Source: Argonema antarcticum A004/B2
GTDB taxonomy: Bacteria > Cyanobacteriota > Cyanobacteriia > Cyanobacteriales > Aerosakkonemataceae
Assembly (NCBI RefSeq): GCF_023333585.1
Contig: NZ_JAIQZN010000066.1
Span: 1-35,696 of the forward strand
DNA: 35,696 nucleotides
Direction: 5' to 3'
Positions 23,463 to 30,051 of this stretch are shown here, one piece after another. Every line of letters begins with the position of its first letter. Positions within the stretch are counted from its first letter, which is position 1. A program made the position numbers and the translations under genes. A model generated the notes under the pieces. The model was not told where the DNA came from. It made no database searches and saw only the letters and a program-made list of their open reading frames with translations.

Positions 23463-23687
23463 ATGAAATTAATGACGGAGTATACCATTGTTCTTCAGCC
23501 TGATGACAATGGTACTTTTGTCGCCTACATCCCAGCAATTCCCAGTTGTCATGCTTGGGGACAAACGCCTGATGAAGCGCGTGCGGAATTGGTGAATGTT
23601 TTCGATATGATCCAAGAAGAATATTCCGAACAAGGTCGCGAATTACCTGATGATGTTAAATTGGTGATTGCCCATGCCAGAAGATAG
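23463..23687 (+). CDS. hicB: HicB-type antitoxin
   Basis: The 74-residue protein has the HicB partial RNase-H-like fold: EYTIVLQPDDNGTFVAYIPA, then IPSCHAWGQTPDEARAELVN. ATG 23463 is chosen; an in-frame Met three codons on (23472) is also possible, and upstream codons are array sequence. It precedes hicA, with which it should form a complex that represses the operon. The order hicB-hicA is the less common but known arrangement. Confidence 0.88.
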   Translation: MKLMTEYTIVLQPDDNGTFVAYIPAIPSCHAWGQTPDEARAELVNVFDMIQEEYSEQGRELPDDVKLVIAHARR

Positions 23688-23695
23688 CAGGTGAT

Positions 23696-23884
23696 TTGGA
23701 AAGAGTTGCTAAAAAATTGGGTTTTGTAAAGGTACGGCAGAAAGGAAGTCACGTTCGTTGGAAACATCCAGATGGACGATCGACTACTATTCCTATTCAT
23801 GGTAATTCCGAAATCGGTAGTTGGTTATTTTATGAAATTCTTAAGCAATTAGGTATTAGTGAAGAAGAGTTTAATCAATTTTGA
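23696..23884 (+). CDS. hicA: HicA-type mRNA interferase, start possibly frameshifted
   Basis: The sequence VAKKLGFVKVRQKGSHVRWK followed by HPDGRSTTIPIHGN is a clear HicA double-stranded-RNA-binding-like domain with catalytic His in GSHVRW. The only in-frame start is TTG 23696, which would cut helix 1. The codons before it read KIAGD, and an ATG-CCA (23674) overlapping the HicB end in the typical way lies one frame off. One extra G around 23680 would explain this. Either the gene is frameshifted or it uses a short start. Confidence 0.8.
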   Translation: MERVAKKLGFVKVRQKGSHVRWKHPDGRSTTIPIHGNSEIGSWLFYEILKQLGISEEEFNQF

Positions 23885-23891
23885 TGAATAA

Positions 23892-24465
23892 TGCGATCGC
23901 ACTTTATTTTGAAAGGCGATCGCTTTTTAATATTCCATAGAAAAAAGAAGCGATCGCACCCACATCCATTACAAAAACGATCGCACTCTCTCATTACAAA
24001 AGTACGATCGCACCCACATCCATCATCAAACGCGATCGCACTCTCCAATTCCACAAGTACGATCGCACCCACATCCATCCCTAAAAGCGATCGCACTCTC
24101 CAATTCCACAAGCACGATCGCACTCTCCAATTGAACAAGTACGATCGCACTCTCACCCCACCAGCACTTACATTCCAAAAAGGGTGATCGCACCCACATC
24201 CCCACCAGCACTCTCATCCCAAAAAGAACGATCGCACTCTCATCCCCACCAACACTCTCATCCCAAAAGTACGATCGCACTCTCATCCCCACCAACACTC
24301 ACATCCTAAAAAGGGCGATTGCGCTAAGGCGCACGCTTCGCGAACGCACTCATATCCCCACCAGCACTCTCAGCCCCAAAAGCACGATCGCCTACGGCAC
24401 GCTACGCGATCGCACCCTCACCCCCACCAGCAAGATATGCCGAGAGGCACGTCATAGATCGCACT
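23892..24465 (+). repeat. HIP1/hairpin array, containing junction element copy 3
   Basis: Junction element copy 3 lies at 23916-23957. Then come 27/28-nt units (to ~24150), then 44-nt units with CACCAGCACTTACAT, CACCAACACTCTCAT and similar (~24150-24380), with hairpins TGCGC/GCGCA (~24319) and TGCC/GGCA (~24392). The last element at ~24437 keeps the TGCC/GGCA stem but has loop GAGA. No gene is seen. Confidence 0.92.
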
Positions 24466-24507
24466 TTATCCCTAAAATGTTGAAAGGTAAATTATAATTA
24501 GGCAAAT

Positions 24508-24852
24508 ATGGCCAAGCTACCAGGGGAAACCACCTCAATCATCAATAGCTTAAAGCAGCAGTCGTTAGACATAGTTGAAGAAGCCAAAGCATTAGAAACC
24601 AAGATTTTCGATCTGTTTGGAGAAACAGAGGGAACCATATCTTATCTGGATGAAATGAAAGGCGTAGCAGATGATGCAGAATCCTCATACTCTCAACTGT
24701 CTACTCTCCAACTTTATATTGCCAAATCTCAACCCACAGCCCCTCGTGATATGCTAGAGTTACTAAGCACAGCGATTGCACGGACTCAAGCTAGGATTCC
24801 TGCCTGGGAGCGTAGCATTCAAGAGGTTAAAATGGAATGGAACTTCCTATGA
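24508..24852 (+). CDS. Coiled-coil small protein, first gene of a duplicated pair (copy 2)
   Basis: The 114-residue protein is a paralog of the one at 20149, with the same length and start (MAKLPGETTSIINSLKQQSL). The middle LDEMKGVADDAESSYSQLST and the end IQEVKMEWNFL are nearly invariant between copies, which marks the likely functional surface. It is helical throughout, with no membrane segment. The stop overlaps the following ATG. TATAAT at 24493 lies too close to be its own -10 unless the start is downstream. Confidence 0.77.
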   Translation: MAKLPGETTSIINSLKQQSLDIVEEAKALETKIFDLFGETEGTISYLDEMKGVADDAESSYSQLSTLQLYIAKSQPTAPRDMLELLSTAIARTQARIPAWERSIQEVKMEWNFL

Positions 24853-25067
24853 CTAAGCAACCGCGTATTCCCGAAAAAGAAACATCTAAACGCCTACTAG
24901 CAAATTTGCGGAAAACTCGTTTGGAAATGCAGGAATTTAACCAAGAATTAGCTGAAATTAATGCTGGTTTGGCACAATATATCAGCCAACAACAGTTGAA
25001 GCGAGTAAGGAAATCGCTTGAGGTTTTAGCAGGAGAGTCACAGAAATCTCCTGAAGAAATTAGCTGA
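24849..25067 (+). CDS. Coiled-coil small protein, second gene of a duplicated pair (copy 2)
   Basis: The 72-residue protein is a paralog of the one at 20490 (MTKQPRIPEKETSKRLLANL; EFNQELAEINAGLAQYISQQ). The helix and the Arg/Lys-rich end (KRVRKSLEVL) are kept, but the tail differs (SQKSPEEIS). It is coupled to the first gene by ATGA. Both copies conserve the protein sequence while the flanks differ, which argues for selection and against recent neutral copying. Confidence 0.77.
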   Translation: MTKQPRIPEKETSKRLLANLRKTRLEMQEFNQELAEINAGLAQYISQQQLKRVRKSLEVLAGESQKSPEEIS

Positions 25068-25077
25068 GGAAGCAAGA

Positions 25078-25223
25078 AGCGCGATCGCTTTGCTGTTATC
25101 TTATCTGCGATCGCACTCTCCAATTCCACAAGCGCGATCGCACCCACATCCATTAGCAAATACGATCGCACTTACATCGATCTGCAAATGTGATCGCACT
25201 CTCTAATTCAAAAAACGCGATCG
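25078..25223 (+). repeat. HIP1 array
   Basis: Five HIP1-type units, including CACTCTCCAATTCCACAAGC and CACCCACATCCATTAGCAAA types, end in GCGATCGCTAATCG. That ending borders the ribbon-helix-helix gene and is conserved in the decayed copy at ~15608. Confidence 0.9.
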
Positions 25224-25433
25224 CTAATCGAACTTAGGCTTACAATCGGCAAAGGATAAAGCCTCTTCATCAAGATAACCTGCGATCGCCATTTCAATTA
25301 CTGCCCAAACTGGATAGTTCATTGTTTTAGCCCGCATTTCGAGTCCGTTACGAATGTTTTCGGGTAATCCTTCCAGAAAAATTTGTGCTAATTCAGGGGA
25401 GAGATGTTCGTTGATAGCAGGCTGAGTTTGCAT
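25224..25433 (-). CDS. Small ribbon-helix-helix-like protein, GIY-YIG partner (copy 1)
   Basis: The 69-residue protein carries LPENIRNGLEMRAKTMNYPV followed by WAVIEMAIAGYLDEEALSFA, a strand-helix-helix pattern like CopG/Arc antitoxins, and a short N-terminal segment. It lies 4 bp after the stop of the GIY-YIG gene in the same direction. The paralog at 18286 shows the same order. The regular pairing suggests regulator or inhibitor of the nuclease (inference). Confidence 0.72.
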   Translation of the reverse strand: MQTQPAINEHLSPELAQIFLEGLPENIRNGLEMRAKTMNYPVWAVIEMAIAGYLDEEALSFADCKPKFD

Positions 25434-25437
25434 AGTG

Positions 25438-25806
25438 TTAGTCCCTCGCTGGAATTTTCACGTTATAGGGTGGGTTAATAGCTTGGATGATTAGGCTTTC
25501 TAATTCTGATGATAGCTGTATCCATTGAGTAAAATCTAATTGATAAAAAGCGACTCGGATGTCTGTAGCTTTCAATTCTTCAATAAATGCCCAAAGTAAA
25601 GCTTTGTGACCCCCACGAAAGCGATCGCGCAATGTTCTAGTTTTGCCAATGTAGAGGATTCCAAGAGTGCGATGCTTGACAGCGTAGATACCAGCAGTCA
25701 TTGGGAGTTCTCGAAATTCTTTGGAAAGAGCTATACAATTTTCAAAGGGAATGGATGCAAGAGTATCCAGAATGACTTGGGCTTCTTGCTGGATGGATTG
25801 GGGCAT
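25438..25806 (-). CDS. Intact small GIY-YIG nuclease
   Basis: The 122-residue protein has a helical N-terminal ~35 residues and then a GIY-YIG domain: AGIYAVKHRTLGILYIGKTR (variant GIY...YIG), LRDRFRGGHKAL with the conserved Arg and His, WAFIEELKATDIRVAFYQ and a C-terminal Glu in SELESLIIQAINPPYN followed by the PPYN motif. Such minimal GIY-YIG proteins are DNA endonucleases in known cases. It is the only complete copy of three in the window. It is followed at 4 bp by the ribbon-helix-helix gene. Confidence 0.87.
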   Translation of the reverse strand: MPQSIQQEAQVILDTLASIPFENCIALSKEFRELPMTAGIYAVKHRTLGILYIGKTRTLRDRFRGGHKALLWAFIEELKATDIRVAFYQLDFTQWIQLSSELESLIIQAINPPYNVKIPARD

Positions 25807-25841
25807 AGCAATGAGAGATTTGGCAGTTTTTCCATCCTACA

Positions 25842-26224
25842 ATGCGATCGCACTCTCGAATTGAACAAGTACGATTGCCTACGGCACGCTACGCGAACGC
25901 ACCCACATCCATCACTAAAAGCGATCGCACTCTCCAATTCCACAAGCACGATCGCACTCTCTAATTCCAAAAGTACGATCGCACTCTCCAATTCCACAAG
26001 CACGATCGCACTCTCCAATTCCACAAGTACGATCGCACTCTCATCCCCACCAGCACTAACACCCAAAAAGGGCGATCGCACCTGCATCCCCACCAGCACG
26101 AACATACCAAAAAGCACGATTGCGCTAAGGCGCACGCTTCGCGAACGCACCTGCATCCCCACCAGCACTCAAATCCTAAAAAGAGCGATCGCACCTGCAT
26201 CTATCCCCAAACACGATCGCACTC
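25842..26224 (+). repeat. HIP1/hairpin array with frame-preserving 27-nt units
   Basis: Five successive 27-nt units of the CACTCTCCAATTCCACAAG type (~25921-26040), then 44-nt units and hairpins TGCC/GGCA (~25874) and TGCGC/GCGCA (~26120). The 27-nt units produce spurious long minus-strand frames reading LVELESAIV again and again. Confidence 0.93.
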
Positions 26225-26725
26225 TCAAACAGATGCAGCAACAGCAAGCTCGATGAAACTTCCCGTTTCAGGATTTAAGATTAACCTTTCTCCTTCTAGT
26301 AACTGAATTAATAAATTCTCATCCACAACTGACATTCCGATTGCTTGCTCTGATAAGTCTTCAATTAATCTGACAGTTCCTCCAGGATTAAAAAGCAGCA
26401 CTGACCATTCAGTAAGTACGGCAGTTACTTTTGACAAAGTTATGATTTGAAGAATGTAATTAGGGAATGGCATTGCTATAATAATTCTACCATTTTGCAG
26501 GTTAATAGCTGCTAACTTTTGATCTACTCCGATCCAAACTATTTGTTCATCCGGTGTTTTTTTGACGATAGGGCTGATGAGGTCACTTCTCCAACTGATT
26601 GCATAACTTCCTAAATGTTCACCCAGTTCTATAACTGCAAATTGGCGAGAGTGGTCATGGGCAATTATTTGCCGAGAACCATCTATTTGGGCGAATTGTG
26701 ATTTGTTGATCGGTTGAATTTTCAT
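26225..26725 (-). CDS. Unknown beta-rich protein, possible immunity partner
   Basis: The 166-residue protein is composed of repeated strand motifs like a beta-propeller fragment (QFAVIELGEHLGSYAISWRS; IVWIGVDQKLAAINLQNGRI; LLIQLLEGERLILNPETGSF). No family is recognised. It starts 7 bp after the stop of a toxin-tip-like gene. Its stop lies within four bases of the array. Toxin-immunity organisation is inferred from context. Confidence 0.6.
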   Translation of the reverse strand: MKIQPINKSQFAQIDGSRQIIAHDHSRQFAVIELGEHLGSYAISWRSDLISPIVKKTPDEQIVWIGVDQKLAAINLQNGRIIIAMPFPNYILQIITLSKVTAVLTEWSVLLFNPGGTVRLIEDLSEQAIGMSVVDENLLIQLLEGERLILNPETGSFIELAVAASV

Positions 26726-26732
26726 ATTTCTC

Positions 26733-27095
26733 CTATTGGTATATCTTAGGAATAATCGAGGTAACTTGTGGAATAGTATTAAAATCGCCTTGGGGATAAA
26801 AGTAACAAACTATAATTGCTCCTGTAGCTTGTTCATTACTCACTTCTACTTGACGAGCGATGCTAATCCCATATTTGGTAGTTCTTCTATACTCTATTAC
26901 TTCTGGCGCGTTTAATCCGGCTTGAAATATTTGTAGTAAACGATCGCGCCCTCCCGCTGCTTCATTAATTCCTAGTCTATTTAATTCTCGCAGGTTTTGT
27001 AACGACCTTTGGGTGTTGTCTGGATCTGAGGTGACTCGACCAAAAAAGTAGTCGAATTTGCTTTCATTGATGGTAAAACCTTCTCCCTGTATCAC
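26733..27095 (-). CDS. Polymorphic-toxin-tip-like protein, 5' end probably lost
   Basis: From GTG 27095 it has 120 residues: FDYFFGRVTSDPDNTQRSLQ, then GGRDRLLQIFQAGLNAPEVI and VCYFYPQGDFNTIPQVTSII to PKIYQ. The segment looks like the C-terminal domain of a large secreted protein. The frame continues upstream of the GTG for ~20 codons (SYQQDK) to a TAA with no other start. It may therefore be a severed tip. The immunity-like gene follows. The activity is unknown. Confidence 0.6.
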   Translation of the reverse strand: MIQGEGFTINESKFDYFFGRVTSDPDNTQRSLQNLRELNRLGINEAAGGRDRLLQIFQAGLNAPEVIEYRRTTKYGISIARQVEVSNEQATGAIIVCYFYPQGDFNTIPQVTSIIPKIYQ

Positions 27096-27099
27096 TTTG

Positions 27100-27184
27100 T
27101 CCTGTTGGTAGCTATGGTTGGATGGGCGTTTTGGGCATCTGTAGCCGCAGTTATTTTACAATCGTATTTTACCTGATTTGCAAA
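27100..27184. other. Short non-coding spacer
   Basis: A non-repetitive spacer with no gene lies between the toxin-tip-like gene and the next array. Confidence 0.5.
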
Positions 27185-27812
27185 TGCGATCGCACTCTCA
27201 TCCCCACCAGCACTCTCACCCCCACCAACACCCACATCCCCACAAGCGCGATCGCACTCTCATCCCCATCAGCACTTACATCCGAAAAAGGGCGATCGCA
27301 CCCACATCCCCACCAGCACTGACATCCCAAAAAGTACGATCGCACTCTCCAATCCCACAAGTACGATCGCACCCACATCCATCCCCAAACACGATCGCAC
27401 ACACATCCATCACCAAAAGCGATCGCACTCTCGAATTCTACCAGCACGATCGCACCTACATCCATACTCAAACACGATATGCCTACGGCACGCTGCGCGA
27501 ACGCACTCTCCAATCCCACAAGCACGATCGCACCCACATCCATTCCCAAACACGATATGCCTACGGCACGCTGCGCGAACGCACTCTCCAATTGAACAAG
27601 CATGATCGCATCCACATCCATCACCAAACACGATCCCACTCTCCAATTCCACAAGTACGATCGCACGAACATCCCCACCAACACTCTCATCGCAAAAAGT
27701 ACGATAATGCTACGCATCGCTGCGCGAACGCACCCACACCCCACAAGCACGATCGCACGAACATCCTCACCAGTACTTACATCCCCAAAAGAGCGATCGC
27801 ACTCACAAGCTT
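27185..27812 (+). repeat. Longest HIP1/hairpin array in the island
   Basis: About 630 bp consist only of 44-nt, 28-nt and 27-nt units and three hairpins (TGCC/GGCA at ~27479 and ~27559; ATGC/GCAT at ~27706). Some units have lost the GATCGC core (CACGATCCCACTC at ~27630), so the array is degenerate rather than homogenised. Confidence 0.93.
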
Positions 27813-27834
27813 CGATTTGAATTTGCCAGTATTT

Positions 27835-28119
27835 TCAATACACCTCATCATGACTGCCAATGTCGAGTAAGAGAATTTCTTCATCTCCTGACTCTGGATT
27901 CGCAACAAAGTCAAATACAATCCGGCAGTCATACTCCACAGTACAAGCCCAAGATCCAGCTAACTGACCTTTGAGTTTGTGTGTTTGGAGTGATGGATCG
28001 AAAGAGTTTTCTGCCAAAAGCCTCAAGACAGCTTCAACTTTGGGCTGTAGTTCTGGGTGTTTGCGGATGAGGGCTTTGTAGGCACGTTTAAACGAGCGAG
28101 CAAAAGTGATAATTTTCAA
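27835..28119 (-). CDS. RelE/YafQ-type mRNA interferase toxin
   Basis: The 94-residue protein starts MKIITFARSFKRAYKALIRK and continues with a YafQ/RelE-like fold: LLAENSFDPSLQTHKLKG, WACTVEYDCRIVFDF, and a C-terminal LLLDIGSHDEVY with the terminal His-Asp-Glu-Val-Tyr that the family uses in cleavage. It should cut mRNA on the ribosome. Its start overlaps the antitoxin stop by 4 bp. A truncated copy lies at 16533-16641. Confidence 0.9.
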   Translation of the reverse strand: MKIITFARSFKRAYKALIRKHPELQPKVEAVLRLLAENSFDPSLQTHKLKGQLAGSWACTVEYDCRIVFDFVANPESGDEEILLLDIGSHDEVY

Positions 28120-28328
28120 CTGTTTAGCTCCGCAATCGCTTCATTAACCGTGCCTCGAAAGACGTTTCCTTTTTTGTAGTCTTGTTTTCCTTGTGCAATA
28201 TTAGCGGCAATTTCGGTACGTCGGCGATCGCGAAGCCTTCGCTGCATAATCCCAAGCAGGGCAGTTTGTTCATCTGGAGACAAGGTTTCGATCGCGTCTA
28301 AAATGCTGTCAAATGTTGAGGTTTGCAT
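28116..28328 (-). CDS. Antitoxin of the RelE-type toxin
   Basis: The 70-residue protein is helical: FDSILDAIETLSPDEQTALL then GIMQRRLRDRRR, a linker, and a C-terminal GTVNEAIAELNS that should contact the toxin. It precedes the toxin and overlaps it by 4 bp. The last ~19 codons also exist in the remnant at 16638-16696. Confidence 0.85.
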   Translation of the reverse strand: MQTSTFDSILDAIETLSPDEQTALLGIMQRRLRDRRRTEIAANIAQGKQDYKKGNVFRGTVNEAIAELNS

Positions 28329-28409
28329 GGTGAGTTAGCTTTGGAGGCTCAAATGGCTCTGCCTTATTTTACTATTCCTTTCATGCGGTCGCTCTTGACT
28401 ATGAAAGAG

Positions 28410-28790
28410 GGAAAAAAGCGATCGCACCCCCATCCCCACCAGCACTTAGCTCCGAAAAAGGGCGATCGCACCCACATCCATTCCCAAAAGTACGATCGCA
28501 CTCTCCAATCCCACAAGCACGATCGCACCCACATCCATTCCCAAAAGTACGATCGCACTCTCCAATTCCACCAGCACGATTGCCTACGGCACGCACTCGC
28601 GTTCGCGCCCACATCCATTCCCAAACAAGAACGCACTCTCCAATTCCAAAAGCACGATTGCCTACGGCACGAATAGCGAACGCACCCACATCCATTCCCA
28701 AAAACGATATGCCTACGGCACGCTATGCGCTAAGGCGCACGCTACGCGAACGCGAACGCACTCTCCAATTCCACCAGCACCAAATTTGAG
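28410..28790 (+). repeat. HIP1/hairpin array ending in a tandem double element
   Basis: Regular 28/27-nt units lead to hairpins with CGCACTCGCG and CGAATAGCGAA tails, and to a composite at ~28709-28755 in which a TGCC/GGCA hairpin and a TGCGC/GCGCA hairpin follow each other. This composite and the following CACCAGCACCAAATTTGAG align with 14873-14960. Confidence 0.92.
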
Positions 28791-28848
28791 TATTGGCGTA
28801 CAAAAGCAAGATAATAGAGATAGTGGTGCGATTGAAAAGGTTGGTGTG

Positions 28849-29148
28849 ATGCGTGTCATTAGCCGAAAAATCTTTCGGGAATTTAGTGAGGAACATACAG
28901 ATGCAAAGGAAGCCCTTTATGCTTGGTATAGAGTAGCAAGTAAAGCGACATGGCAGAACTTGCTTGATGTTCAGCAGATTTACCCCAAAGCCGAGGCGGT
29001 GGGAAACTTCACAGTTTTCAATATTAAGGGAAACCGATATCGGCTAATTGTCGATCTTGTTTATGTTTCTCAAAGAATCTACGTCAAATACGTTCTAACT
29101 CACGCAGAATATGACAAGGATGAGTGGAAAAATGACCCGTACTTTTAA
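28849..29148 (+). CDS. higB: HigB mRNA interferase toxin
   Basis: From ATG 28849 the protein has 99 residues: MRVISRKIFREFSEEHTDAK, WYRVASKATWQNLLDVQQIY and VFNIKGNRYRLIVDLVYVSQ, the HigB pattern with the Tyr/Arg/Lys-rich active site, ending HAEYDKDEWKNDPYF. An upstream frame from GTG/ATG at ~28786 lies in repeat-like sequence and is not used by the family. HigB overlaps HigA by 17 bp. The toxin is present only here; the second copy of the locus at 15 kb has lost it. Confidence 0.93.
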   Translation: MRVISRKIFREFSEEHTDAKEALYAWYRVASKATWQNLLDVQQIYPKAEAVGNFTVFNIKGNRYRLIVDLVYVSQRIYVKYVLTHAEYDKDEWKNDPYF

Positions 29149-29548
29149 TGCCAAATCTTATACAGAACTATTAGTTCGCTATCAACCAAAACCGATCGTA
29201 ACGGAGGCTGAGAATGATAGAGCAATTGCTCTTGTACAAGAACTTGAACACCGTTCGCCACGCACAGTGGAGGAAGAGGTTTTTTTGGAGCTTTTACTCG
29301 TACTGATTGAGAAGTTTGAAGAGGAAAACTATCCTATTTCTACAGTCAATTCTATTTCAATGGTGCAACATTTAATGGATGCAAGGGATTTAGAAGAGTC
29401 TGACTTGATACCCATTTTAGGTTCAGAGACAACCGTTTCAGAAATTTTGATGAATAAAAGACCGATTAAGCATGATGAAGCAAGAAAACTAGCTGAGTTT
29501 TTTTGCGTTGAGATGGATTTATTTCTGGAATCAGATTCAACGGATTAA
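29132..29548 (+). CDS. higA: HigA antitoxin (COG5499 type)
   Basis: The 138-residue protein starts MTRTFNAKSYTELLVRYQPK. An N-terminal toxin-contacting helical part is followed by a helix-turn-helix region (LMDARDLEESDLIPILG; ILMNKRPIKHDEARKLAEFF). An in-frame ATG at 29111 would overlap HigB more and is not needed. The pair should autoregulate its promoter in the 28790-28848 leader. The decayed copy at 15125-15490 shares the last ~115 residues. Confidence 0.93.
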   Translation: MTRTFNAKSYTELLVRYQPKPIVTEAENDRAIALVQELEHRSPRTVEEEVFLELLLVLIEKFEEENYPISTVNSISMVQHLMDARDLEESDLIPILGSETTVSEILMNKRPIKHDEARKLAEFFCVEMDLFLESDSTD

Positions 29549-29561
29549 ACTTAAGTTGAGT

Positions 29562-29995
29562 GCGATCGCACTCTCCAATTCGACAAGCACGATCGCACCC
29601 ACATCCATCCCCAAACACGATCGCACTCTCCAATCCCACAAACCCGATCGCACCCACATCCATTCCCAAACACGATCGCACTCTCCAATTCCACAAGCAC
29701 GATCGCACTCTCCAATCCCACAAACCCGATCGCACCCACATCCATCCCCAAACACGATCGCACTCTCCAATTGAACAAGCACTCCAGCACCCACATCCAT
29801 CACCAAAAACGATCGCACTCTCTAATTCGACAAGTACGATCGCACTCTCCAATCCCACAAGCACGATCGCACCCGCATCCATTGCCAAAGGCGATCGCAC
29901 TCTCCAATTGAACAAGTACGATCGCACCCACATCCCTCCCCAAACACGATCGCACTCCTATCCCAACGAGGGCGATCACACCCTCTTACCTCGTT
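29562..29995 (+). repeat. Most regular HIP1 array, last of the island
   Basis: About 15 units alternate between 27 nt (CGATCGCACTCTCCAATT...) and 28 nt (CGATCGCACCCACATCCAT...), without a double hairpin. It ends with a degenerate CGAGGGCGATCACACCCTC. Beyond ~30000 no array unit is seen, so this is the right border of the island. Confidence 0.93.
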
Positions 29996-30051
29996 TGATA
30001 GGTAGGGATTAAAGTGGATTTAAGGAATGCTCGATTAAGTCAACTCTCATT

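Noticed and set aside
26041-27812. Plus-strand frames rich in His, Pro, Ser and Thr (HPHQH-type)
   Set aside because: They are translations of 44-nt units with CCCACCAGCAC and CATCCCC; composition and repetition show they are not genes.
29562-29995. CRISPR array
   Set aside because: Units share nearly all of their length and differ by small substitutions; there are no unique spacers of uniform length and no cas genes.
14873-29999. Classical integron
   Set aside because: No integron integrase, no attI and no attC-type 7-bp core sites (GTTRRRY) at module borders are seen; the likeness is in organisation only.
14873-29999. Insertion sequence with transposase
   Set aside because: No DDE, HUH or serine recombinase ORF is present in the island, full-length or fragmentary.
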